DNA of 64,000 bases from an uncultured Ruminococcus sp. (GTDB lineage Bacteria > Bacillota > Clostridia > Oscillospirales > CAG-272), in the NCBI GenBank assembly GCA_902795355.1, contig CADBKZ010000003.1, positions 1 through 64,000 of the forward strand. Direction: 5' to 3'. Below, piece after piece: positions 36,068-43,757 of the stretch. The stretch's first letter is position 1. Every line of letters starts with the position of its first letter. The position numbers and the translations under genes are program-made. Under the pieces are notes generated by a model. It ran no database searches. It was not told where the DNA came from and was given only the letters and a program-made list of their open reading frames with translations.

Positions 36068-36343
36068 ATGAAAAGCAAAAAATCCCGCATCGCCGTTTTC
36101 ATCTCGGTTGCTCTGGCAATCGCCGCCGCGGTATTTGTGATCGTGAAACTCTGCCGCAAATTCGGAAAAAAGAAAGACGCGCTCGAGGAGTCGGAAGAAG
36201 CCGATATGATCGAGGGCACGGCCGAAGAGACCGAAGAACCCGTCGGCGAAGAAGAATCGCCCGCACCTGCCGAAGAGCCCGCCGAACCGACGGAAGCTCC
36301 CGTCGAGAAAGCCGCTCCCGCCGAGGCGGAAGAGCAGGCGTAA
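36068..36343 (+). CDS. Small membrane-anchored acidic protein
   Basis: A 91-residue protein of unknown function. Residues about 8-27 form one membrane helix (VFISVALAIAAAVFVIVKLC), followed by a short basic patch and a Glu/Pro/Ala-rich, strongly acidic tail of 55 residues, probably disordered. Basic residues flank both ends of the helix, so topology is unclear. ATG 36068 is preceded by GGGGGT; an in-frame ATG at 36053 would add five residues. Followed by a terminator and then rbfA. Confidence 0.7.
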   Translation: MKSKKSRIAVFISVALAIAAAVFVIVKLCRKFGKKKDALEESEEADMIEGTAEETEEPVGEEESPAPAEEPAEPTEAPVEKAAPAEAEEQA

Positions 36344-36355
36344 GCCGGAATACGC

Positions 36356-36381
36356 AAAAAAGCGGCTTTTGCCGTTTTTTT
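36356..36381 (+). terminator. Terminator after the small acidic protein
   Basis: A-run, CGGC/GCCG stem with a TTTT loop, then seven T; the stem is short but the tails are strong. Confidence 0.6.
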
Positions 36382-36424
36382 GTTCGACCGAAAAAAAACA
36401 AAGATACCATTGAAAGGCGCCGAT

Positions 36425-36799
36425 ATGGGAAAATACAGAAGAGGACGCATCAACGAAGAAATGCAGAAAGAGCTGATGAACATTCTGCGAACGGTGAAAG
36501 ACCCGCGCGTTCAGAACGCGTTTATGAGCGTGACCGCCGCCGACGTGACCCCCGATCTGAAATACGCGAAAATCTATTACTCCGCCCTGCAAGGCGACGA
36601 AAAAGAGCTGCAGGCCGGATTGAAAGCCGCCGCCGGCTATATCCGCCGCGAGTTGGCGCACACGCTGAACCTGCGCATTACCCCCGAGCTGACCTTCCTG
36701 CGCGACACGTCGATTACCTACGGCGCGCACATTGCCTCGATCCTGAACAACCTTGAAATTTCCGACCCCGATCCCGAGGAAACGGACGGGCAACCGTAA
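36425..36799 (+). CDS. rbfA: Ribosome-binding factor A
   Basis: A 124-residue KH-fold protein that assists late 30S maturation. RGRINEEMQKELMNILRTVKDPRV at the N-terminus and the TPELTFLRDTSITYGAHI block near the C-terminus are diagnostic. ATG 36425; the ribosome site is weak (AAAGGCG). The usual infB/nusA or truB partners are absent, so the gene has been separated from its common cluster. Confidence 0.94.
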   Translation: MGKYRRGRINEEMQKELMNILRTVKDPRVQNAFMSVTAADVTPDLKYAKIYYSALQGDEKELQAGLKAAAGYIRRELAHTLNLRITPELTFLRDTSITYGAHIASILNNLEISDPDPEETDGQP

Positions 36800-36911
36800 A
36801 GCCGACGCGCCGCGCGGCTTTGAAAAAATCTTTGAAAAACTTTGAAAATACCGAATAAAATTCTCCTTGCGGGTGAAAGATGGAATCAAACGCCCGAAAG
36901 GAGAATTTTTT

Positions 36912-37514
36912 ATGAAGAAAATAACGGCGGCCGTATTGATCGGCGCGGCGCTCCTGCTGATTGTGGGTCTCGCGCCCGTACATGGAGAAGCGGAAATTTA
37001 CGATTCGGTGGTGCGCCTGCACGTACTCGCCAACTCGGATTCGGACGAGGATCAGGCCTTGAAGCTGGACGTTCGGGACGCGATTCTGGAAGTTGCTTCC
37101 CCGTTGCTGGAAACCTGCTCCGACCGCGCGCAGGCCGAGGACGTTCTGCGGGAACATCTGGACGACATTGCCATGGCCGCGCAGGAAACGGTGCGGAACG
37201 CGGGGCATTCCGAGGTCGTTTCGGTGGATTTTGACGAGGAGCCGTACCCCGAACGCAGCTACGACAGCTTTTGCTTCCCCGCGGGGACCTATCTCTCGCT
37301 CCGCGTGATGATCGGCGAGGCCGAGGGACACAATTGGTGGTGCTGTCTCTTCCCGCCGCTCTGCAAGGGGGCCGCAAGCGTATCGCCGAAAGAGGCCGAG
37401 AACGCGTTCATTTCGGTCGGTTTGACCCCCGATCAATATAAGATCATTACCGAGACCGATTCCACGGTTTATAAAGTCCGCTTCAAAATTCTGGAACTGT
37501 TCAAAAAGAAATAA
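36912..37514 (+). CDS. spoIIR: Stage II sporulation protein R
   Basis: A 200-residue secreted signalling protein made in the forespore that triggers SpoIIGA to process pro-sigma-E. An N-terminal signal or anchor helix (residues 5-24) precedes VRLHVLANSDSDEDQALKL and the family block EGHNWWCCLFPPLC. AAGGAG at 36897-36902. A partial match to a sigma-F promoter (GAATA at 36853-36857, GGTGAAA at 36872-36878) lies upstream; this is suggestive only. It is the best evidence here that the organism forms endospores. Confidence 0.93.
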   Translation: MKKITAAVLIGAALLLIVGLAPVHGEAEIYDSVVRLHVLANSDSDEDQALKLDVRDAILEVASPLLETCSDRAQAEDVLREHLDDIAMAAQETVRNAGHSEVVSVDFDEEPYPERSYDSFCFPAGTYLSLRVMIGEAEGHNWWCCLFPPLCKGAASVSPKEAENAFISVGLTPDQYKIITETDSTVYKVRFKILELFKKK

Positions 37515-37572
37515 GCCCTGCGCCGCCGAGAAATTTTTTCTCGGCGATTTTTTAATTCCATAGAATTTCATA

Positions 37573-37601
37573 TTGACAAACCGAAAGAGATATGGTAAAA
37601 T
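37573..37601 (+). promoter_or_regulatory. Promoter of structured leader RNA, copy 2
   Basis: TTGACA at 37573-37578 and TAAAAT at 37596-37601, 17-base spacer. It predicts a transcript start at about 37608, the first base of the outer stem, exactly as in copy 1. Confidence 0.8.
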
Positions 37602-37607
37602 ATACTT

Positions 37608-37760
37608 GCCACACAATCGAATAGCCCTTGCAAAGTATGTTTATTTTACTACGGTAAAAATGCATACTCTTCTTTCGCGTACTTTGCAACGGTGAAAGAT
37701 TGTGTGGCAGCAATTGGAGTCATGCGTTTTTCGTGTGTGGCTCCGTGCCACACACTTTTT
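37608..37760 (+). ncRNA. Structured leader RNA, copy 2 (unnamed; attenuator-like)
   Basis: Same architecture as the copy at 19799: P1 37608-37618 with 37698-37708 (11 bp); P2 TTGCAAA 37628-37634 with TTTGCAA 37683-37689; P3 37635-37640 with 37662-37667; P4 TTTTAC/GTAAAA (37644-37649, 37654-37659) closed by a UACG tetraloop. Terminator GTGTGTGGC/GCCACACAC (37733-37741, 37747-37755). GGAGTCATGCG (37716-37726) can pair with 37732-37744 as an alternative to the terminator. P2 and P3 sequences differ from copy 1 while pairing is kept, and the internal loop (GAAUAGCCC opposite UGAAAG) is nearly identical. Ligand or partner unknown. Confidence 0.75.
37733..37760 (+). terminator. Intrinsic terminator inside leader copy 2
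   Basis: Nine-bp perfect stem, 5-base loop, five T. Base pair U-A here replaces U-G in copy 1. It ends 20 bases before the downstream start codon. Confidence 0.85.
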
Positions 37761-37780
37761 ATTTTGCGGAGGAATTTACA

Positions 37781-38053
37781 ATGGATCTTTTTGAAGAATT
37801 GAAGCGCGCGGTTGGGTGTGATTACATCAGCGATCTGGCATGCGGCGCGCCTTATAACGAAACGGCAAAAAAGACGCTTGTTGCCGCGATGGCGCTGTCG
37901 GATTCCCTGTTTGATCAATATCCGACGGCGGAATGGATCGGCCTGTATTGGTATCTGACAGGAAATGAACCCGTTTCCCGCGACCGACAGGACGTTAAAA
38001 ACGCATTGCGGCGGTTGACCGGAGAAAAAATCAATCAACAAGACAACAGATAA
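37781..38053 (+). CDS. Small hypothetical protein behind leader RNA copy 2
   Basis: A 90-residue soluble, mostly helical protein that I do not recognise (begins MDLFEELKRAVGCDYISDLA). No signal peptide or membrane segment; two cysteines, a central aromatic stretch WIGLYWYLTG, and a basic helical end VKNALRRLTGEKI. GGAGG at 37768-37772 gives a strong ribosome site. Its position behind an attenuator-like RNA is the only clue to regulation. It ends just before the first Fur-type operator. Confidence 0.7.
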   Translation: MDLFEELKRAVGCDYISDLACGAPYNETAKKTLVAAMALSDSLFDQYPTAEWIGLYWYLTGNEPVSRDRQDVKNALRRLTGEKINQQDNR

Positions 38054-38054
38054 A

Positions 38055-38073
38055 TTTGAGAAATATTCTCAAA
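38055..38073. promoter_or_regulatory. Operator 1 of the Fur-family regulator
   Basis: Inverted repeat TTTGAGAA-ATA-TTCTCAAA (8-3-8), upstream of the -35. The form resembles Fur/Zur boxes; a nearly identical repeat lies downstream of the -10. Confidence 0.75.
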
Positions 38074-38078
38074 TTCTA

Positions 38079-38107
38079 TTGACAAACCGCTCGAAATGTG
38101 GTACAAT
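38079..38107 (+). promoter_or_regulatory. Promoter of the fur-type regulator and exporter
   Basis: TTGACA at 38079-38084 and TACAAT at 38102-38107, 17-base spacer, flanked on both sides by the same operator palindrome. Confidence 0.85.
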
Positions 38108-38120
38108 AGGGATTGCAAAA

Positions 38121-38137
38121 TTGAGAAGCATTCTCAA
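38121..38137. promoter_or_regulatory. Operator 2 of the Fur-family regulator
   Basis: Inverted repeat TTGAGAA-GCA-TTCTCAA (7-3-7) in the transcribed leader, centred 65 bp from operator 1. Confidence 0.75.
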
Positions 38138-38166
38138 ATGATACCGATTCAGGAGCGTAACAACGG

Positions 38167-38577
38167 ATGAAACCATACAAAACCGCGGGGCGGGAACGGC
38201 TGCTGGAGTTCCTCTCGCGAAACCCCGACCGGCATTTTACCGCCGAGGAAATCTGCCGCGAGGTCCACGGCGGCGAGGCGGGACAAAGCAGCGTTTATCG
38301 CCATCTTTCCGAACTTTGCGCGAAAGACGTCGTTCATAAATTCCGCGACGAGGAAACCGCCCGCACCTGTTACCAATATGTGGGGGAACATTGCGATTGC
38401 CGCAACCATTTCCACGCGAAGTGTCTCCGCTGCGGCCGGTTGGAACACATTGATTGCGGCGATTCGGTCGGGTTTGCCGACCATCTGCTTGCCGAACACG
38501 GTTTTTCCGTGGATTGCGGGCAATCCATTCTCTACGGCGTTTGCGCGCGCTGCCGCGCGGCGGGGGGACAGGCATGA
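38167..38577 (+). CDS. Fur-family metalloregulator (Fur/Zur-like)
   Basis: A 136-residue repressor. The N-terminal winged helix (ICREVHGGEAGQSSVYRHLSEL) and C-terminal dimerisation domain are present. Structural-zinc cysteines are in CLRCG and CARC, and the sensing region is rich in His and Cys (EHCDCRNHFHAKC). Two operator-like palindromes around its promoter imply autoregulation. It overlaps the permease start by 4 bases, so it probably controls metal export; zinc, iron and manganese sensing cannot be separated by eye. Confidence 0.9.
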   Translation: MKPYKTAGRERLLEFLSRNPDRHFTAEEICREVHGGEAGQSSVYRHLSELCAKDVVHKFRDEETARTCYQYVGEHCDCRNHFHAKCLRCGRLEHIDCGDSVGFADHLLAEHGFSVDCGQSILYGVCARCRAAGGQA

Positions 38578-39434
38578 CCGACGTGATCCTTGATACCCTG
38601 TTGGACACGGCCAAACTCCTGCCGTTTCTCTTCCTCGCCTATTTGCTGATGGAGTTTCTGGAACACCGCGCGGGCGGCAAAACCGAACGGTTGCTGACGC
38701 GCTCGGGAAAGGTCGGTCCCCTGCTCGGCGGCCTGTTCGGCGTGGTTCCGCAATGCGGTTTTTCGGCGGCGGCGTCCGAGCTTTACGCGAGCCGCCTGAT
38801 TACCGCGGGCGCTCTGCTTGCCGTCTATCTTTCCACCTCGGATGAAATGCTCCCCATCATGATCTCGCACGGGATCTTTCCCTATAAACTCCTGCTTGCC
38901 AAGCTGGCCGTTGGCGTTCTGGCGGGGTTTGCGGTGGATCTGATTGCAAAATTGTTCTCCAAAAAACGCCCCGCCGCCGAAACGGCGAACGTTGGCGACA
39001 TTTGCGAGCGCGAACACTGCCAATGCGGCGACCACATTGCCCTCTCCGCGCTCAAACACACCCTTCGCATCGCGTTTTTCCTTCTGCTGATCACCTTTTT
39101 GCTCAACACGGGCATTTACCTGCTCGGCGAGGATCGGCTTGCGGCCGCGGTGGGCGACCGTCCCGTTCTTGCAAACCTGTTGGCGGCGGTCGTGGGGCTG
39201 ATTCCGAACTGCGCTTCGAGCGTGGTTCTGACCGAATTGTATCTTTCCGGCATCGTCAGCGTTGGCGCGTTGCTCTCCGGCCTGCTCGTCAACGCGGGCG
39301 TGGGGCTTCTGGTGCTTTTCCGCAACAACCGCCCCGTCCGCGATTCGTTCCGCGTTCTGGCAATCCTGTTTGCGGTCGGCTTCCTCGCCGGATTGCTGAT
39401 CGACCTGACACCGCTCGCGGCATTGCTTTCCTGA
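38574..39434 (+). CDS. Putative multi-pass heavy-metal exporter (ArsP_2-like)
   Basis: A 286-residue membrane protein with about eight to ten hydrophobic segments in two halves. Two matching pore-like motifs, VPQCGFSAAASELYASRLI and IPNCASSVVLTELYLSGIV, show an internal duplication. The central cytosolic loop CEREHCQCGDH is a probable metal-binding site. The pattern fits the family annotated as putative 10TM heavy-metal exporter or putative manganese transporter; the true substrate is not known. It is translationally coupled to the Fur-type regulator. Confidence 0.8.
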   Translation: MTDVILDTLLDTAKLLPFLFLAYLLMEFLEHRAGGKTERLLTRSGKVGPLLGGLFGVVPQCGFSAAASELYASRLITAGALLAVYLSTSDEMLPIMISHGIFPYKLLLAKLAVGVLAGFAVDLIAKLFSKKRPAAETANVGDICEREHCQCGDHIALSALKHTLRIAFFLLLITFLLNTGIYLLGEDRLAAAVGDRPVLANLLAAVVGLIPNCASSVVLTELYLSGIVSVGALLSGLLVNAGVGLLVLFRNNRPVRDSFRVLAILFAVGFLAGLLIDLTPLAALLS

Positions 39435-39439
39435 AACCC

Positions 39440-39475
39440 AAAAAGGCCGCCATCCCGAAAGATGGCGGCCTTTTT
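39440..39475. terminator. Bidirectional terminator exporter / copA
   Basis: 15-bp perfect stem (39440-39454 with 39461-39475), A-run and T-run on either side. Confidence 0.9.
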
Positions 39476-39488
39476 GACGTTTTCGCCC

Positions 39489-39689
39489 TTATTTCAGGGT
39501 GTAGCCCGCGTCGGCAACGGCTTTTTCAAAGACCTCGCGGGCGGTGTGCGCGCTCAACGTTACGATCGCGGTCCCTTTTTCGTGGCTGACTTCGGCGTTC
39601 TCCACGGTCGGGATTGCTTCCAAGGCCTTTTTGACGTGCGCTTCGCAGTGCGTGCACATCATTCCTTCAATGTTCAGCGTTTCTTTCAT
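39489..39689 (-). CDS. Possible internally initiated CopZ-like copper chaperone
   Basis: In frame inside copA, ATG 39689 (Met777) is preceded by GGGAG with 9 bases spacing, well placed for independent initiation. The product would be a 66-residue HMA protein with CTHC and the beta-alpha-beta layout of CopZ. The start reads MKETLNIEGMMCTHC, as separate CopZ proteins do. An original copA-copZ gene pair may have fused through loss of a stop codon. Internal initiation is inferred, not shown. Confidence 0.5.
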   Translation of the reverse strand: MKETLNIEGMMCTHCEAHVKKALEAIPTVENAEVSHEKGTAIVTLSAHTAREVFEKAVADAGYTLK

Positions 39690-42017
39690 GGTTTTCTCTC
39701 CCTGTTTGATGGAATCGGAATGGATTTCCGTTTTTTCGGGTTCGGTTGCCGCGCGTTTTGCGGGCTTTCGGATTTTTGCAAGGTTGAGCCGCAGCGCGTT
39801 TGTTACCACGCAGAAGCTCGAAAGGCTCATGGCCGCCGCGCCGAACATGGGATTGAGCAGCCAACCTTTGAGCGGATACCAGACGCCGGCCGCCAGCGGA
39901 ATGCCGATTACGTTATAGAAAAACGCCCAAAACAGGTTTTCATGGATATTCCGCAGAGTGTATTTCCCAATGCGGATCGCCGCGGGAACATCGGAAAGGC
40001 GGCTTTTGACCAGCACCACATCCGCCGCGTCAACGGCAACGTCGGTTCCCGCGCCGATGGCAATGCCAACGTCCGCGCGGGTGAGCGCGGGGGCGTCGTT
40101 GATTCCGTCGCCGACCATGGCGACCTTTTCCCCGCTCTCCTGCAACCGCCGGATGGCGGCTTCTTTTCCCTCGGGCAGAACGCCGGCAATCACCTCGTCC
40201 ACGCCCGCGAGCCGCCCGATGGCGTTGGCGGTTCGCTCGTTGTCGCCCGTCAGCAAAACCACGCGCAGGCCCATTCCGCGCAGCTCCGCAATCGCCTCGG
40301 CGCTATCCTCTTTAAGAACGTCGGCCACGGCGATAACCCCGACCGGAACACGGTCTTCGATGAAAAAGAGCGCGGTTTTTCCCTCGTTTGCCCATGCGTC
40401 GGCCTGCTCCAACAGCTCGGGGGAAACCTCGGCTTGCTCCAACGCGGTCTTGCGGTTCACGCCCCAAAGCGTTTTTCCCGCGAGTTTTCCGGTTACGCCG
40501 CTCCCCGCAAGCGCGCGGAAGTCGGTAATTTCCAATTTGGCAACGTCGCGCGCGTCGGCTTCCCGCAGAACGGCTTCCGCCAGCGGATGCTCGCTTCCCC
40601 GCTCCAACGCGGCGGCAAGCATGAGCAAATCGGTTTCGGTATACCCCTTGGCGGGAAGAAGATTCGTTACCGTGGGATGGCCTGTGGTAACGGTTCCGGT
40701 TTTATCGAGGACAACGGTCCCGATTCTGCCCGTTTGTTCCAGCGACGCGGCGGTTTTGAACAGAATGCCGTTCCGCGCGCCGACGCCGCTGCCCACCATG
40801 ATTGCCACGGGCGTTGCAAGCCCGAGCGCGCAGGGACAGCTGATTACCAGCACCGAAATGGCGCGCGCCAGCGCGAAGCCGACGGCTTTTCCCGCGATCA
40901 GCCAGACGACGAGCGTAACCGCCGCCACGCCGAGCACCGCGGGCACGAATATGCCCGAAACGCGATCCGCCACCTTGGCAATGGGGGCTTTGGTGGCCGA
41001 CGCGTCGCTGACCATTCGGATGATCTGCGAGAGCGTGGTGTCCTCGCCAACGCGGGTCGCCTCGCATTTGAGATAGCCCGAGCGGTTGGACGTTGCCGCC
41101 GAAACGCGGTCGCCCGCCGCTTTATCCACAGGCAGGCTCTCCCCCGTCAGCGCGGCTTCGTTCACGGCTCCGCTCCCCTCGAGAACCACGCCGTCCACGG
41201 GTATATTCTCGCCCGGGCGAACCACAAAAACGTCGCCCACGCGAACTTCCGCAACGGGAACAACGGTCTCTTTGCCCTCGCGCAGGATCGTGGCCGTTTG
41301 CGGCGCGAGCTTCATCAACGAGCGCAGAGCGTCGGTCGTTCGGCCTTTGGCCTTGGCTTCCAGAAGTTTTCCGAGCGTGATCAACGTTAAGATCATGCCC
41401 GCGGACTCGAAATAAAATTCGTCCATATAGCGCATTACGCCGTCCATATCGCCGACCGACATTGCATGGGACATGGCAAACAGCGCGTAAACGCTGTACC
41501 CGAACGCCGCCGCGGCCCCGAGAGAAACCAGCGTATCCATATTCGGCGCGCGGTGGATCAACCCGCGGAAACCGCTGATGAAGAATTTTTGGTTGATCAC
41601 CATAATGATCGCCGCAAGCAGAAGCTGGATCAATCCCATGGTGACATGATCGCCCTCGATGGCGGGCGGGAGCTTCCAGCCCCACATCATATGCCCCATG
41701 GAAAGATACAATAAAAGCAGCAGAAACGCCAACGAGGCGATCAGGCGTTTGAGCAGGATCGGGCTTTCGCGGTCTTTGAGTTCGTCGGCCGGAACGTCGT
41801 TTTTTGCCGCGGATCCGGAGCGTTTGAGCGACGCGCCGTACCCCGCCGCCACAACCGCGCCGATAACGGCCTCGGGGCTTGCGCTCCCCTGCACGCCCAT
41901 GGAGTTTGTGAGCAGGCTGACCGAGCAGGATTCCACCCCCTCGACCGCTCCCACGGCTTTCTCCACGCGCGCCGCGCAGGCGGCGCAGGACATTCCCGTT
42001 ATCCGGTATTGTTCCAT
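39489..42017 (-). CDS. copA: Copper-exporting P1B-type ATPase with N- and C-terminal metal-binding domains
   Basis: An 842-residue Cu(I) exporter. An N-terminal HMA domain with GMSCAAC (Cys11, Cys14) is followed by eight predicted membrane helices, TGES actuator loop, membrane SCPCALGLATP, phosphorylation site DKTGTVTTG, SEHPLAEAV and GDGINDAPAL. Unusually, a complete second HMA domain with GMMCTHC (Cys788, Cys791) is fused at the C-terminus after a charged linker. A ribosome site and ATG within the linker could also yield the terminal domain alone. Upstream, TTAGC-TTTT-GCTAA (42047-42060) is a possible operator. Confidence 0.95.
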   Translation of the reverse strand: MEQYRITGMSCAACAARVEKAVGAVEGVESCSVSLLTNSMGVQGSASPEAVIGAVVAAGYGASLKRSGSAAKNDVPADELKDRESPILLKRLIASLAFLLLLLYLSMGHMMWGWKLPPAIEGDHVTMGLIQLLLAAIIMVINQKFFISGFRGLIHRAPNMDTLVSLGAAAAFGYSVYALFAMSHAMSVGDMDGVMRYMDEFYFESAGMILTLITLGKLLEAKAKGRTTDALRSLMKLAPQTATILREGKETVVPVAEVRVGDVFVVRPGENIPVDGVVLEGSGAVNEAALTGESLPVDKAAGDRVSAATSNRSGYLKCEATRVGEDTTLSQIIRMVSDASATKAPIAKVADRVSGIFVPAVLGVAAVTLVVWLIAGKAVGFALARAISVLVISCPCALGLATPVAIMVGSGVGARNGILFKTAASLEQTGRIGTVVLDKTGTVTTGHPTVTNLLPAKGYTETDLLMLAAALERGSEHPLAEAVLREADARDVAKLEITDFRALAGSGVTGKLAGKTLWGVNRKTALEQAEVSPELLEQADAWANEGKTALFFIEDRVPVGVIAVADVLKEDSAEAIAELRGMGLRVVLLTGDNERTANAIGRLAGVDEVIAGVLPEGKEAAIRRLQESGEKVAMVGDGINDAPALTRADVGIAIGAGTDVAVDAADVVLVKSRLSDVPAAIRIGKYTLRNIHENLFWAFFYNVIGIPLAAGVWYPLKGWLLNPMFGAAAMSLSSFCVVTNALRLNLAKIRKPAKRAATEPEKTEIHSDSIKQGEKTMKETLNIEGMMCTHCEAHVKKALEAIPTVENAEVSHEKGTAIVTLSAHTAREVFEKAVADAGYTLK

Positions 42018-42075
42018 AAACGTAAATCACCCTCTCTTTCCGGAAGTTAGCTTTTGCTAATTTGTTAGGAAAGCA

Positions 42076-42107
42076 ACAGCCATGAATCGCTCGCGGTTCA
42101 TGGCTGT
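42076..42107 (-). terminator. Inverted repeat, probable terminator after the BY-kinase
   Basis: 11-bp perfect stem (42076-42086 with 42097-42107) just past the BY-kinase stop at 42118; the T-run is weak. Confidence 0.6.
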
Positions 42108-42117
42108 ATCTTTGGAA

Positions 42118-43683
42118 TCAACCGTCGGTCCGGTCGGATTCCGCTGGTTCCGCAGCGGTCTTTTCCGCCTCGGCATAGAAATTGGAATAGGCCTGATATT
42201 TGCCGTATCTCGCGTATTTATGATAGTAGCCGTACTTGGAATACTTGGAATACCCCTCGGTATGCTCCAAACGCACATCGGTGAGCACATAGCCGTAGAT
42301 CTTGGCGTTCTTGCTCTCCACCACCTCGGCGGTATCGCGCAACAGGCGGCTATCCATATAGCCGGAGCGGATCACAATGATATAACCGGAAATCAGGCCG
42401 GAAATGGCGAGCGCGTCCGAAACCTCGCCGATCGGCGGGAGATCGATCAACACATAGTCGTAATTCCGCTTCCATTCTTCCGTCAGCTCTTTCGTGCGCG
42501 GGCCGGAAAGCAGATCGATGGGGTTGGGCGGGAGCGTTCCCGAGGTGATTACATCGAGGCTTCCGAACGAATGTTTGATGGCCGCGGCGTCCTCGACTTG
42601 GTTGGCGATGAGGTTGCTCAACCCTTTTTTGTTGGGCAGCGAGAAAATTTTATGGATCATCGGGCAACGCATGTCGCCGTCGATCAACAGCACCTTTTTA
42701 TCGTAGAGCTTGGAAAGCGAAACCGCAAGATTGGACATTACAAAGCTCTTGCCGCTCCCCGCAACCGACGAAATAACCCCGATGGTGCACCCCGTTTCCC
42801 CTGCCGCGCAGAACGTGATGTTCGTGCGGAGTTCGTGGAACGCTTCGGTAATGCGGAACGGAACATGATCGCGCAAGAGGAGCTTCTGATCCACATTGAG
42901 GCGGAACACGTCGGCGTCGCGCCGCTTGTTCGGGCGGCGGAGCTTCTTTTCCCCTTCCAGCGGCCAATGGGCAATGGCCCCCACCACCGAATACTGCGGA
43001 GCCTTGGTTTTCAGGTCTTCCACCGAATAAATGGTGGTGTTTGTAATGGCGATCAGGAAGAACACCGCATAAACCGCCACCGCCGCGAGCAAAGCCGCGA
43101 GAACGGGATAGCGATAGAGATTGGAGCGGTTGTCCGCAAGTTGGTCAAGAACGCTTGTGCGGATTACTTTGAGCGTTTTGGATTCGTGCGAAGCGTTCAG
43201 CGCGTCCACTTGGTTGTTGTAATAATCGCAGTACGCGGGCAGGTACTTCTCGAGCGATTGGGAAACGCGATAGTTGAGCGACGCGTTGGTTCCCGAAACG
43301 GTGACATAAAGGATTGCGCCGTCGCTCTTGGCGGAAATCAGTTTGCGGAGTTGATCGCGGGAATATGCGTTCAGCCCCGTATCTTCCCGAACTTCGTCAA
43401 TCAGTTTGTCGGCCTTAACAAGGTTTACAAACGTTTTTGCCATGGCTTCCGCGCCCTGCGTTTGGCTGCTGGAATACAAACTTGTGGTTTCGGCAATGTT
43501 CGAGACATAAAACTCGGACGTGGAAGAATAAGCGGGCGTATAAACCAGCTTGTACAGGCCGAAAATAACGACCCCCACAACAACCGCCCCGAGGAGCATC
43601 CAATACCAACATCTTCGCAGAACGCTCCAAAGCGTACCGAGGGAAACCGTTGCGTAGCTGTTTTCGTTCTCGTTATGATCCAT
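42118..43683 (-). CDS. Polysaccharide co-polymerase / tyrosine autokinase (BY-kinase), fused
   Basis: A 521-residue protein joining a Wzz-type membrane adaptor and a bacterial tyrosine kinase. Two membrane helices (near residues 25-45 and 190-210) enclose an extracellular region; the cytosolic part has Walker A SVAGSGKSFVMSNL and Walker A' VLLIDGDMRCP. The C-terminal tail is a tyrosine cluster (YSKYSKYGYYHKYARYGKY), the autophosphorylation site. Firmicutes usually encode adaptor and kinase separately, so the fusion is notable. It should regulate chain length or export of a surface polysaccharide. Confidence 0.92.
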   Translation of the reverse strand: MDHNENENSYATVSLGTLWSVLRRCWYWMLLGAVVVGVVIFGLYKLVYTPAYSSTSEFYVSNIAETTSLYSSSQTQGAEAMAKTFVNLVKADKLIDEVREDTGLNAYSRDQLRKLISAKSDGAILYVTVSGTNASLNYRVSQSLEKYLPAYCDYYNNQVDALNASHESKTLKVIRTSVLDQLADNRSNLYRYPVLAALLAAVAVYAVFFLIAITNTTIYSVEDLKTKAPQYSVVGAIAHWPLEGEKKLRRPNKRRDADVFRLNVDQKLLLRDHVPFRITEAFHELRTNITFCAAGETGCTIGVISSVAGSGKSFVMSNLAVSLSKLYDKKVLLIDGDMRCPMIHKIFSLPNKKGLSNLIANQVEDAAAIKHSFGSLDVITSGTLPPNPIDLLSGPRTKELTEEWKRNYDYVLIDLPPIGEVSDALAISGLISGYIIVIRSGYMDSRLLRDTAEVVESKNAKIYGYVLTDVRLEHTEGYSKYSKYGYYHKYARYGKYQAYSNFYAEAEKTAAEPAESDRTDG

Positions 43684-43757
43684 GGAAAAATTCCTTTCTG
43701 CCGGCTGATCGGGAAGAATTGACACGTTTCGGAGCGATTGCCCCCACATTCCTTATT

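Noticed and set aside
36853..36881. Sigma-F promoter ahead of spoIIR
   Set aside because: Only a partial match in -10 and a 14-base spacer; mentioned as suggestive but not listed as a feature.
39462..41390. Plus-strand frame of 642 codons across copA
   Set aside because: Antisense shadow of an unambiguous P-type ATPase; no ribosome site or recognisable domain.
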